From the NCBI RefSeq assembly GCF_024529955.1, contig NZ_AP024854.1:1178001-1242000 (forward strand): a stretch of 64,000 nt of DNA, read 5' to 3'. A model generated the notes under the pieces. That model was not told the DNA's origin, did no database searches, and saw nothing but the letters and a program-made list of their open reading frames with translations. Within the stretch, counting starts at the first letter, position 1, and each line of letters begins with the position of its first letter. Positions 45,878 through 54,163 of this stretch are shown here, piece by piece. The stretch comes from Photobacterium toruni. GTDB lineage: Bacteria; Pseudomonadota; Gammaproteobacteria; Enterobacterales; Vibrionaceae. A program made the position numbers and the translations under genes.

Positions 45878-46093
45878 TTAAACTTAGATATAAGAGATTT
45901 GGGTTAATTTGAAAAAACGTAGTTTATGTGTTGTATATATGAGTAAATAGCAATTGTTAGATCTTAATAAATCTAGTCTTATGATAAAATAAATCTCACT
46001 ATGTAGCCTTTTATCTATATAAGTATCAGTAGATTGAGCGATTTCAAAAATCGTTGAGTTCCAGACCATATTGGGCTAGAAAAATTAGATAAT

Positions 46094-46197
46094 GCTACTG
46101 TGGTGAAATTGGTATACACGTTTTTCGAGCGGAGCGTTAAGGGATTCAAAATCCGTTTCCTTCGGGAGTGACGGTTCAAGTCCGTCCTCGGGCACCA
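46094..46197 (+). pseudogene. broken tRNA-Leu(CAA) at the right island end
   Basis: The 3' part (anticodon CAA, variable arm, T arm, CTCGGGC-ACCA) is intact, with a compensated T-stem pair (A-T instead of G-C). The 5' acceptor reads GCTACTG and cannot pair, and 21 nt (TTTTTCGAGCGGAGCGTTAAG) replace two bases before the anticodon stem. It cannot act as a normal tRNA. Confidence 0.8.
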
Positions 46198-46334
46198 ATT
46201 AAAATAATAAAGCCTCAGCTCACGCTGGGGCTTTGTTGTTTCTAGCTTAATCAAAAATTTAGCCCTGTCTTTTTCTGGTCAACTTCCTGTCCATTCCGTT
46301 AAAACTACTTCGTAAAACCACCGTTCTTACTCAT
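46142..46334 (+). repeat. right direct repeat (attR-like) of the island
   Basis: Matches 28134-28327 through tRNA 3' part, terminator and about 100 bp of flank at roughly 90% identity by eye. Confidence 0.75.
46209..46240 (+). terminator. duplicate of the tRNA-Leu terminator
   Basis: Same stem as at 28201 (AAAGCCTCAGC / GCTGGGGCTTT) with TTGTTGTT. Confidence 0.75.
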
Positions 46335-46374
46335 AATTACGCTAATAATTTATCAGATAGTGATGAGTTGATGG

Positions 46375-46424
46375 CAGTAATAGCACAGTAAATCGAAGCC
46401 TAAATTATCACTGTACTATTACTG
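46375..46424 (-). repeat. 15-bp inverted repeat after the metallophosphoesterase gene
   Basis: CAGTAATAGCACAGT and ACTGTACTATTACTG pair with one mismatch across a 20-nt loop, just behind the stop at 46431. There is no T run, so it is only terminator-like. Confidence 0.4.
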
Positions 46425-46430
46425 TTAATA

Positions 46431-47651
46431 TTATTTTGATTTCTTTAATGTCACCTTAATAACACTATGCTCTGTTGGTACGCCTAATCGAAAAGGAAAG
46501 CCATAATGACCAGTACCTCGATGGACATATAGCTTAGTATTATCTATTCCCCACAAACCATGATCTGGCGATTTTGAAAATAAACTTATCACCGTTGTTT
46601 TTAATCCTAAACTGACTAACCCCATAAGACCGCCATGTGTATGGCCACTTAAGAATAAATCTGTAGAGTGGCCCGTTAGAGGGAGATCTAAAAGGTGAGT
46701 TGGATCATGCAGCATAGCAATACTTGCGATGACATTCTTTTCATTAGATAAGCTTTTGATTGCTTTACTGAGTTTAAGTTTTCTATCTTTAGAATGAGAA
46801 TCAAAGCCAATAACTTCAACAGGACCAAGTCGAGTTTGTACTACCTGTGCTTTATCTATCAACAAAGTAATATTATTGTTAGCTAAGGCTGCCTTTACTA
46901 TTTCAGGTGCTTCGTAATCATGGTTGCCCATGCAAGCAAATACCTTGCCGCTATAGTCTTTTAATGGCTGGAGTGATTGCGACAGTATTTGTAGTGAGCC
47001 TTTTGATTCCATAGTCAAAAAATCACCCGTTAATAAAATAAGATCTGGTTGTTTATCGATGGCGTTTTTACAAATATATTGAAGACGGGCAACCGACATA
47101 TATGGGCCTAAATGCGGATCGGTTAACTGGATAATCTGCAGTGTATCGTTATTATTTGAATGTGGTGGTGCTAACTCTAAGCGACTCAACTGTGATGGTT
47201 GTGTATTATCATTTAGATCGATAACAACACATTCTTCAGAAATACGGAAATTTTGTAATATACCGATTAAACCCAGTATATAAGGGACATACAAAAAATC
47301 AGCACTGTTAAAAAATACTAACCATAGTGCCCAAGGAAAAGCGATTATCGTTGCGCCTAAGAACCATTGTCCCGGCCAATTAATTAAAATTCTAACCCAA
47401 AGAGGTTGCATCTTTGGTCGAATAAGAAGCAAAGTATCTATAAATACCAAGCTATATAAAATTAATATAATTAAAGGAGGGACGAAACTAACTAAGGTGC
47501 CAAAGATAGTAACAAAAACTAAACTATAAACCGTTAAAATAATGCCTCTAATGATGGCAAACTCTTTAGAGCGAAATAGCCAACTGACAACAAAATTAAA
47601 TACTAATAAAAATAACGTTATTGTGCCGATATTATCTAAAACAAAATTCAA
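46431..47651 (-). CDS. membrane-anchored calcineurin-like metallophosphoesterase
   Basis: The 406-residue protein has four to five N-terminal membrane helices (to about residue 145). A calcineurin-like phosphoesterase domain follows with all metal motifs: QLTDPHLGP, LLTGDF, CMGNHDYE, MLHD and LSGHTHGG. The layout matches YkuE/YaeI-type enzymes, whose substrates are often lipid-linked phosphates. It is the first chromosomal gene right of the island and looks monocistronic. Confidence 0.85.
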   Translation of the reverse strand: MNFVLDNIGTITLFLLVFNFVVSWLFRSKEFAIIRGIILTVYSLVFVTIFGTLVSFVPPLIILILYSLVFIDTLLLIRPKMQPLWVRILINWPGQWFLGATIIAFPWALWLVFFNSADFLYVPYILGLIGILQNFRISEECVVIDLNDNTQPSQLSRLELAPPHSNNNDTLQIIQLTDPHLGPYMSVARLQYICKNAIDKQPDLILLTGDFLTMESKGSLQILSQSLQPLKDYSGKVFACMGNHDYEAPEIVKAALANNNITLLIDKAQVVQTRLGPVEVIGFDSHSKDRKLKLSKAIKSLSNEKNVIASIAMLHDPTHLLDLPLTGHSTDLFLSGHTHGGLMGLVSLGLKTTVISLFSKSPDHGLWGIDNTKLYVHRGTGHYGFPFRLGVPTEHSVIKVTLKKSK

Positions 47652-47906
47652 TGAATTAATCCTATACAGTGATTTTAAATAGCATTAAATGCGCTATGAT
47701 CTTCAATACCGGATTTAAATAAGATATATAAAATAAGCCTTATCTTAATACAGTATTGTTAATATTTTAGCTAAATATATGGATTAAAATATGCTTTATA
47801 TACGATCGATCAGTAAAACAGTTTTACTATTAAAAAGACATTCTGAGTTTATGTTAGATAATAGCAATTGATAATGAACAAGCATCAAGGTAAACGGCAG
47901 ATACGC

Positions 47907-47932
47907 AAAATGCCGGCCATAGCCAGCATTTT
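47907..47932. terminator. terminator of the cold-shock gene
   Basis: The stem AAAATGCCGGC / GCCAGCATTTT with one mismatch lies 22 bp behind the csp stop. T stretches are short on both sides. Confidence 0.65.
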
Positions 47933-47954
47933 GTTATTTATCAGCGAGGATAAA

Positions 47955-48167
47955 TTATAAAGCTACAACGTTTGCAGCTTGTAGGCCTTTTTGACCTTGT
48001 TCTACTTCGAAAGACACTTTCTGGCCTTCAGCCAATGTCTTGAAGCCTTCAGAAGCGATAGCACGGAAGTGAACGAATACGTCAGCACCACCGTTGTCTT
48101 GAGTAATGAAACCAAAACCTTTCTCTTCGTTAAACCATTTTACTAAACCAGTAGATGTATTAGACAT
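47955..48167 (-). CDS. CspA-family cold-shock protein
   Basis: The 70-residue single-domain protein has RNP1 KGFGFI and RNP2 VFVHF. It binds single-stranded RNA/DNA and melts RNA structure. AGGGG lies upstream of the ATG. The promoter 190 bp upstream implies a long leader, typical of cold-regulated csp mRNAs. Which CspA paralogue it is cannot be told. Confidence 0.93.
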
Positions 48168-48353
48168 GTGATGCCCCTTATATAGATGATTAATTAACCG
48201 CTAAAATGCGATGTATTAAGTGGTTAAATTATTAATGTTACTGCCAAAACAAGGGAAACACTGAGATACAAAACGATAACGTTGATGTAGCTAAAGGTTT
48301 AACTGTGACTTGGTGTTGCATTTAATAACGTTCTGAACAACAGAACGAGGCGG

Positions 48354-48381
48354 ATAATAACAGTTGTGCGTTTTTTGTACA
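48354..48381 (-). promoter_or_regulatory. candidate csp promoter with long leader
   Basis: Read leftward, TGTACA and TATTAT are 16 bp apart, giving a leader of about 175 nt. A hairpin CGTTCTG/CAGAACG (48329-48347) lies at its 5' end. The rest of the gap to 48619 is AT-rich with nothing recognised. Confidence 0.4.
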
Positions 48382-48619
48382 GTTATTTTTATTGATAATT
48401 GAATTTATATGATTAAAGTTGTTGTTAATTATATGAATTTAATCAATTTAAAGCTGTAAAAATAATATCAATAAAAATTAGGGGAGGGTGGATTATAAGC
48501 AATCACATGATTGTATTGAATTAACTAAAAAATTTTTATTGCAGATGAAATGTAATTCCGTATAACACTTATCTGTTATTAAAATATTTTTATATAAAAT
48601 AAACATTAAGGTCACAAGC

Positions 48620-49126
48620 ATGACAAACCATATTGTAACAACCTATACCCGATCTATATTTGATGATGATATTGAAGAGGATTCTATTGAAGATTTTTCT
48701 GATGAACCGTCTTCTGTTACGGTTGTCTCTTTTGATCGCGCAGAAATGTTAGCAAGAGTTATACAAGAAGAGGTAGCTCTTGCTGACGGAAAATATAACA
48801 CGTTTGATGAGGATGACAATCGAGTGGGTTATCGTGCAACTTTCGATGATAAAGATGTTAATAGAATCCGTTTTAATTTAGTACACCTTATCGATAAGGA
48901 ATCGCGTAATCTAAAGGCGTATGATATTGAAGTAAAAGCGGTGCCTGAAAGTAATACATTGTATATTTCAATTATGCCTTATATGCCATTCTTTACCACT
49001 ATCCTTGATATGTATGACGGTAATGAAGCTCAACAGATTGATGCCTTAATGCAGCAAGCAATAGCCACGTTAGCTGAGGGATGGTTATTTAAACGGTTGA
49101 TGGACAATAATGAAATTAGTGGTTAG
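48620..49126 (+). CDS. conserved hypothetical acidic protein, 168 residues
   Basis: The N-terminus is very acidic (DDDIEEDSIEDFSDEP). A folded alpha/beta part follows (FDRAEMLARVIQEEVA, RIRFNLVHLIDKE, NTLYISIMPYMPFFTTI). No signal peptide or known motif is seen. It is followed 92 bp later by an RNA methylase gene on the same strand; an operon is possible. Function unknown. Confidence 0.65.
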   Translation: MTNHIVTTYTRSIFDDDIEEDSIEDFSDEPSSVTVVSFDRAEMLARVIQEEVALADGKYNTFDEDDNRVGYRATFDDKDVNRIRFNLVHLIDKESRNLKAYDIEVKAVPESNTLYISIMPYMPFFTTILDMYDGNEAQQIDALMQQAIATLAEGWLFKRLMDNNEISG

Positions 49127-49218
49127 TTTTGTTACTACTTTCTGTAAAGTGGCAATGTCAGTATAATGCGTACTTTATTTATATTTGCGGTTAAGCTAGA
49201 GAATAAGGTATTTCTGAC

Positions 49219-49728
49219 ATGAAAGATGCATCAGTAATCATTGGATTAAGTAATCCTAAAAGTCCTACCAATATCGGTGCAGTGCTTAGGGCTGCTGGCT
49301 GTTATAAGGCAGATGCTGTTATTTATACAGGAACCCGTTACGATAAAGCCGCTAAGTTTCAGACTGATACCAAGAAGATGGCACAGACAATTCCATTATC
49401 TGGTGTTGAATCTATGCTTGATAATTTGCCGAAAGATATGAAAATTGTTTGTGTTGATTTTGCTGAGGGAGCAACATTATTACCTCATTTTCAGCACCCA
49501 GACAAAGCGATTTATATCTTTGGCCCAGAAGATGGTTCTATTTCACAAGATGTAGCAGACAGAGCTGACCATGTTGTTTATGTACCCACGGTTGGTTGTA
49601 TGAATTTAGCAGCATCCGTTAATGTTGTTTTATATGATCGCCTTGCAAAACAAGAAAATATTATCCAGAGTGATGAACATATTCGTCAAAATCGCGATAA
49701 TAAAAATAATTTACGCGTGAACGTTTAA
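49219..49728 (+). CDS. TrmH-family (SPOUT) RNA methyltransferase
   Basis: The 169-residue protein has the SpoU/TrmH motifs: NPKSPTNIGAVLRAAGCY near the N-terminus, YIFGPEDGSI in the middle and VPTVGCMNLAASVNVVLYD at the C-terminus. The last forms the SAM-binding knot. The target RNA is not evident. Confidence 0.85.
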   Translation: MKDASVIIGLSNPKSPTNIGAVLRAAGCYKADAVIYTGTRYDKAAKFQTDTKKMAQTIPLSGVESMLDNLPKDMKIVCVDFAEGATLLPHFQHPDKAIYIFGPEDGSISQDVADRADHVVYVPTVGCMNLAASVNVVLYDRLAKQENIIQSDEHIRQNRDNKNNLRVNV

Positions 49729-49756
49729 TAAAAGCTTAATAAGAATATTGATAGAT

Positions 49757-49790
49757 TATCGCCGTTGCAAACATGAACGGCGGTAATTTT
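49757..49790. terminator. bidirectional terminator between RNA methylase and EamA genes
   Basis: The stem TTATCGCCGTT / AACGGCGGTAA (one G-T pair) is followed by TTTTATT on the plus strand. Confidence 0.75.
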
Positions 49791-49806
49791 ATTGGTGTAT
49801 TATATA

Positions 49807-50664
49807 TTATGCTGTCTGCTTAATATCCCATATAGTATAAAGCCCTAATGTGATTAATATTATGGCTCCACCTAAAATATCATTTAAAGATGGCTGTTCG
49901 CCAATCACTAAAAATACGTATAGTGGACCTAATAGAATTTCCATCAGTAAAATTAAACTTGTCTGAGCTGCTGGAATATAAGCTGCTGATTTTGAAATAC
50001 AGATATAAGATCCGGGTACGACAATACCCCCTAATATCAATAAATATAACATTTGGATATGAGATAGCGAAAAGGGTTGAGCACCTTTAATATAAGCAAA
50101 TACCGCAATCATAAAGCCCGCAATAATAAGAATATTTGCTGCTTGTTCACCTTTTGTTTTACGCATAGCGACTAAATAGATAGCCGTTGCTAATGCTGTC
50201 ACTAATGCTAATACATTACCTATCCACTGACCGCCAGCGGGTGCGAAGGCAAAGATAATCCAAATGCCACTAGTGGCAACACCAATAGCTAATAATGTTG
50301 GCCATTTTAATTTCTCTTTTAAGATTAAAAACCCCAAAATAGCAGTAAAAAATGGCGCTGTATTAATAATAACCAATGTGCTTGCAACTTGAGTGTAATG
50401 TAACGACTCAATAAAGCAAATAGTTGAAGTGGCAAAAATCAAACCGAGCCCTAATAGCGATAATGATGGACGCGATATTTCAGCCGTAAATTGCTTACGG
50501 TTATAAATTAGTTGCACAATTAAAAGAACAATACATTGAAAAGCACCTCGCCAAAAAAGTACATTCCATGCAGTGGAATCAGATAATTTCACTAATAAAC
50601 TATCAAAACTTAGTATCATTATGCCAATAAAAGCCAATAATAATCCGCGATTTTTATCGTTCAT
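49807..50664 (-). CDS. DMT-superfamily transporter, EamA domains
   Basis: The 285-residue protein has ten hydrophobic segments in two EamA repeats, with typical NTAPFFTAILGFLILKEKL ending repeat 1 and LLMEILLGPLYVFLVIGEQPS in repeat 2. This is a small-molecule exporter of the inner membrane; the substrate is unknown. The 260-bp gap to the next divergent gene should hold both promoters. Confidence 0.85.
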   Translation of the reverse strand: MNDKNRGLLLAFIGIMILSFDSLLVKLSDSTAWNVLFWRGAFQCIVLLIVQLIYNRKQFTAEISRPSLSLLGLGLIFATSTICFIESLHYTQVASTLVIINTAPFFTAILGFLILKEKLKWPTLLAIGVATSGIWIIFAFAPAGGQWIGNVLALVTALATAIYLVAMRKTKGEQAANILIIAGFMIAVFAYIKGAQPFSLSHIQMLYLLILGGIVVPGSYICISKSAAYIPAAQTSLILLMEILLGPLYVFLVIGEQPSLNDILGGAIILITLGLYTIWDIKQTA

Positions 50665-50925
50665 AATAATGATTTCCTATAAATATAAATTAGTAAATTG
50701 ATGTTTTTATCAATAAATTCTGTTGAATACGTGATGAGTATTTAATAAATATTATACTTATGTGGTATTAGTCACTATCTGTTTTGATTAATCAACTACT
50801 AAATCTAATATTGTATACGGCATTAGCTATTTGAGTAAAAAATTTTGTAGTTATGATGATTTTTATGATTTGTCGTAAAGTGTGTCTGCCTTTATAACGT
50901 TTTTTTCTTTTGCATTGGAACGATT

Positions 50926-51534
50926 ATGAACAACGGCAAACTTATTGATGCTTTATTTACCCAAGGGTGGTTTGTTTGGGATGATTTTTTAACACAAGAT
51001 CAAGTCAGTGAATTAAAAGCGTGTATTCCGGCTGATTGGAGCCAAGCTGGTATTGGTCGTAATGATGAATACATGACTAAAAAAGCAATTCGAAGCGATA
51101 AAATTCAGTGGTTATCTTCAGATATGGGTCCCCCTGTAGCTGATTTTTTACAACAGATGAATGATATTCGAGTTGAAGTTAATCGCCATTTTTTCTTAGG
51201 CTTATTTGAATATGAAGCGCATTTCGCTAAATATGAGCAGGGTGATTTTTATCAAAAGCATTTAGATTGTTTTCGAGGCCAAGAGAACCGTAAATTAACG
51301 ACAGTATTTTACTTAAATGATGATTGGCTACCAGAACACGGTGGACGTCTTAAAATGTATGATCTTGCTGATAATGAATTAGCGACATTAGATCCTAAAG
51401 CTGGGCGACTAGTAGTATTTTTATCTGAACTATTCCCTCATGAAGTGCTTCCTGTAACACAGCAACGATTTAGTATAGCGGGTTGGTTTAGAACCAATGG
51501 CGTTAGCGGTAATCAATTAGATATAGCGCGTTAA
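50926..51534 (+). CDS. 2OG-Fe(II) oxygenase family protein
   Basis: The 202-residue protein has the double-stranded beta-helix motifs of prolyl-hydroxylase-like enzymes. These are KHLDCF (His112, Asp114), a later FPHEVLP (His172) as third iron ligand, and RFSIAGWFR with Arg181 to bind 2-oxoglutarate. FYLNDDWLPEHGGRL is also typical. The substrate is unknown. It lies just upstream of the arsenic cluster on the same strand, 96 bp away. Confidence 0.85.
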   Translation: MNNGKLIDALFTQGWFVWDDFLTQDQVSELKACIPADWSQAGIGRNDEYMTKKAIRSDKIQWLSSDMGPPVADFLQQMNDIRVEVNRHFFLGLFEYEAHFAKYEQGDFYQKHLDCFRGQENRKLTTVFYLNDDWLPEHGGRLKMYDLADNELATLDPKAGRLVVFLSELFPHEVLPVTQQRFSIAGWFRTNGVSGNQLDIAR

Positions 51535-51630
51535 TAGAAAGGTAAGCTTTATTTTTAATTGTTTGAACTTGTTATATATGTTTTATCGTATATGCTAATG
51601 TTTTCAATAGTAATTAATAAGGTTTTTACT

Positions 51631-52416
51631 GTGAAACGTATTTTGTTTCTTTGCACAGGTAACTCCGCACGATCGCAACTTGCAGAAGCATTAATGCGTC
51701 ATATGTGCCGAGACAGTGAAGCCACTATCGGTAAGTTTGAAATTATGAGCGCGGGGATGGCTCCTGAAATTGTTGATCCCCGCGTGTATGAGGTGCTTAA
51801 TTATCATAATGTTAATTCAGATAATCTAACCAGTTTATTAGCTGCGAGTTTACAAAATCAGCATTTCGATGTTGTTATAACGTTGTGTGATAAAGCCAGT
51901 AAAGAATGTGCGCTTTTCCCTGATTCTGATGCATTAATACATTGGGATTTTAAAGATCCTAAGCCGCTGTCTGGCTCTCAAGGATTTTATGATGTTTTTG
52001 ATGGTTTAAAAGCGAAGATAGCATTATTTTTGATGCTTAATGGTGATCATCAATCCGATACTATTGGTGCGGTTGAATTATTTAAAATTATGAGCGATTC
52101 ATTACGGTTACGTATTCTAATGTTAATTCATGATGAAATTGCTTTGTCCGTTGGTGATTTAACCAAAGCATTACAAGTTAGCCAGCCTAAAGTGTCGCGT
52201 CATTTAGCATTATTAAGAGACAGTGGTGTATTACAGGATCACCGTGAAGGGGTCTGGATTTTTTATCATTTTCCAAGTGATTTACCACAATGGATCTGCC
52301 ATACGCTTGAGACGGTACGTAATGGTCAACCAGCATTGATCAATCAAGAAAAAATACGTTTAAGTACAATAAAAAATAGGAAGAAACCGCAATTAATTAA
52401 TATTATAACAAAGTAG
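51631..52416 (+). CDS. ArsC-type (LMW phosphatase) arsenate reductase fused to ArsR-like winged helix
   Basis: Residues 1-137 form a low-molecular-weight phosphatase/arsenate reductase fold. Its P-loop is CTGNSARS (8-15), the redox-type cysteines are CDKASKEC (86, 92) and the acid loop is KDPKPL. Residues 146-215 form an ArsR winged helix (VGDLTKALQVSQPKVSRHLALLRDSGVL). The usual ELCVCDL metal site is replaced by IALSVGDL, so arsenite sensing must differ. I chose GTG 51631, which has AAGG 8 nt upstream. It is the first gene of the arsenic cluster. Confidence 0.85.
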   Translation: MKRILFLCTGNSARSQLAEALMRHMCRDSEATIGKFEIMSAGMAPEIVDPRVYEVLNYHNVNSDNLTSLLAASLQNQHFDVVITLCDKASKECALFPDSDALIHWDFKDPKPLSGSQGFYDVFDGLKAKIALFLMLNGDHQSDTIGAVELFKIMSDSLRLRILMLIHDEIALSVGDLTKALQVSQPKVSRHLALLRDSGVLQDHREGVWIFYHFPSDLPQWICHTLETVRNGQPALINQEKIRLSTIKNRKKPQLINIITK

Positions 52417-52430
52417 GAGTCATTACTTTT

Positions 52431-52952
52431 ATGGACAATCTGCACCCAGTTTGGATATTACCATTAGATGAAACTGCCTCAACTAAGGGAGGGTTATTAT
52501 TAACACCGTGTCCCGGAACAAAAGAGGTTGATATAGTAACGAGTTTACGTCAATTAAAAGCGGCAGGAGCAACGGTAGTATTAACAGCGTTAGAACATAA
52601 TGATTTACCTGAACAAGATATTGAATTATTAGCAGAAGCATGTAACTTATTGGGTTTACAGTGGTTTCATGTACCAATTGAAGATGATTGTGCACCAACG
52701 GCTGAATTTGAATCTAAATGGCAAGCTGCGAATGATGCAGCACAAATAGCACTTAATAATGGTGGATTTGTAGTGGTTCACTGTAAGGGCGGCTCAGGGC
52801 GTACGGGAGTGGTTGCTGCTCGTCTTTTACTTGCCCGTGGTATGCCTTTTGATACCACAATCGCCGCTATTCAAGCTCAACGACCATCCGCTTTTACTCG
52901 TCAAGCACATATTGATTATATTAAACGATGGAATAGTGACGCTAAACACTAA
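52431..52952 (+). CDS. dual-specificity/tyrosine phosphatase-like protein of ars cluster
   Basis: The 173-residue protein has the active-site loop VVHCKGGSGRTG with Cys118 and Arg124, the HCx5R motif of cysteine phosphatases (CDKN3-like). It starts 15 bp after the ArsC-ArsR gene. Such proteins recur beside gapdh-arsJ in arsenic clusters. A role in arsenate chemistry is inferred from context only. Confidence 0.8.
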   Translation: MDNLHPVWILPLDETASTKGGLLLTPCPGTKEVDIVTSLRQLKAAGATVVLTALEHNDLPEQDIELLAEACNLLGLQWFHVPIEDDCAPTAEFESKWQAANDAAQIALNNGGFVVVHCKGGSGRTGVVAARLLLARGMPFDTTIAAIQAQRPSAFTRQAHIDYIKRWNSDAKH

Positions 52953-52977
52953 ATTCTATTAATATTAGGCTATTACT

Positions 52978-53002
52978 AAACCTCGCTGATGCGGGGTTTT
53001 TT
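52978..53002 (+). terminator. terminator after the phosphatase gene
   Basis: The stem AAACCTCGC / GCGGGGTTT (one G-T pair) with TGAT loop is followed by TTT. It splits the arsenic cluster into two transcripts, so gapdh needs its own promoter. Confidence 0.85.
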
Positions 53003-53062
53003 GCTTTTGCAGGCAGTTAAACGAATTTATTATAAAAAGGTTTATTTTGTTTGTAGTGACTG

Positions 53063-53090
53063 ATATATTCGATTTTCCATATATACGATT
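53063..53090. promoter_or_regulatory. possible ArsR operator, tandem repeats before the ars GAPDH gene
   Basis: ATATATTCGATT and ATATATACGATT are two near-identical 12-mers with 16-bp period, followed by a further CATATAT, 34 bp upstream of the GAPDH start. Position suggests the operator of the ArsR-like fusion. Confidence 0.4.
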
Positions 53091-53123
53091 ATTCATATAT
53101 TATTAGCAAGCAGAGGAAGTATC

Positions 53124-54122
53124 ATGACAATTAAAGTAGGGATCAATGGATTTGGACGTATTGGTCGTTTAGCATTACGTGCCGCATTTGATTGGCCTGA
53201 GATTGAGTTCGTATTAATTAACGATGTTGCAGGTGATGTTAAAACGTTATCTCATTTACTTGAATTTGATTCGATTCAAGGGCGCTGGGAACATGCCGTG
53301 ACTACAGATGATGGTCAAATGATCATTAATGGCCAAGCGATTCGTTATTGTCAGCAACAGCAGATTGCTGATGTTGATTGGTCGGGGTGTGATGTTGTAT
53401 TAGAGGCAACAGGTGTCCATCGTGATACTCAATATCTTAATCAATATTTGCAGCAAGGCGTAAAACGCGTTGTGGTTTCTGCGCCAGTTAAAGAAGAAGG
53501 GGTCTTAAATATTGTGGTTGGGGTTAACGACCATTTATTTGATGCAGAAAAACACCATATAGTTACAGCAGCATCTTGTACCACTAACTGCATTGCTCCT
53601 ATTGTTAAAGTGATCCACGAACAACTTGGTATTAAGCAAGCATCGTTTACCACTATCCATAATTTAACCAATACTCAAACTATTTTAGATGCGCCACATA
53701 AAGATCTGCGCCGTGCGCGTGCATGTGGCATGAGTTTAATTCCAACAACAACTGGTTCAGCAACTGCAATTGTAGAAATTTTCCCTGAGTTAGCTGGAAA
53801 AATTGATGGTCATGCAGTGCGTGTACCTCTCGCAAATGCATCACTGACTGATATTATTTTTGATGTTGAACGTGATACTTCGATTGATGAAGTTAACCAA
53901 CTATTGCAAACAGCATCAGAAACAGAACTGAATGGTATTTTAGGTTTTGAAACTCGTCCTTTAGTATCAATTGATTATCGAGGCGATCAACGATCAACGA
54001 TTATCGATGCGTTATCGACTATGGTTGTTAATCAACGAATGGTTAAAATTTATGCGTGGTATGACAATGAAATGGGCTATGCAACAAGGACTGCAGAATT
54101 AATGCGTAAAGTAGGTTGTTAG
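53124..54122 (+). CDS. ArsJ-associated glyceraldehyde-3-phosphate dehydrogenase
   Basis: The 332-residue GAPDH has NAD-binding [14 protein letters not shown] and the catalytic site ASCTTNC with Cys152 and His179. In ars clusters with arsJ this enzyme uses arsenate in place of phosphate to give 1-arseno-3-phosphoglycerate. It is followed by arsJ, 41 bp downstream. The housekeeping gapA would normally be elsewhere. Confidence 0.92.
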   Translation: MTIKVGINGFGRIGRLALRAAFDWPEIEFVLINDVAGDVKTLSHLLEFDSIQGRWEHAVTTDDGQMIINGQAIRYCQQQQIADVDWSGCDVVLEATGVHRDTQYLNQYLQQGVKRVVVSAPVKEEGVLNIVVGVNDHLFDAEKHHIVTAASCTTNCIAPIVKVIHEQLGIKQASFTTIHNLTNTQTILDAPHKDLRRARACGMSLIPTTTGSATAIVEIFPELAGKIDGHAVRVPLANASLTDIIFDVERDTSIDEVNQLLQTASETELNGILGFETRPLVSIDYRGDQRSTIIDALSTMVVNQRMVKIYAWYDNEMGYATRTAELMRKVGC

Positions 54123-54163
54123 TTATTAAGTACAAATAGTATTGAAATGATAAGTGAGTATTT

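Larger units (their letters stand above)
28134..46334. mobile_element. 18-kb genomic island at tRNA-Leu(CAA)
   Basis: The segment is bounded by 194-bp direct repeats that include tRNA-Leu(CAA). It carries a P4-type tyrosine integrase near its left end, phage/plasmid-type replication genes, DUF2787, and a restriction-modification-like cassette. No conjugation genes are seen, so it is an integrative, probably non-self-transmissible element. Confidence 0.8.

Noticed and set aside
46015..46254. Minus-strand 79-codon frame at the right island end
   Set aside because: It is antisense to the broken tRNA-Leu and mirrors the same spurious frame at 27989-28246.
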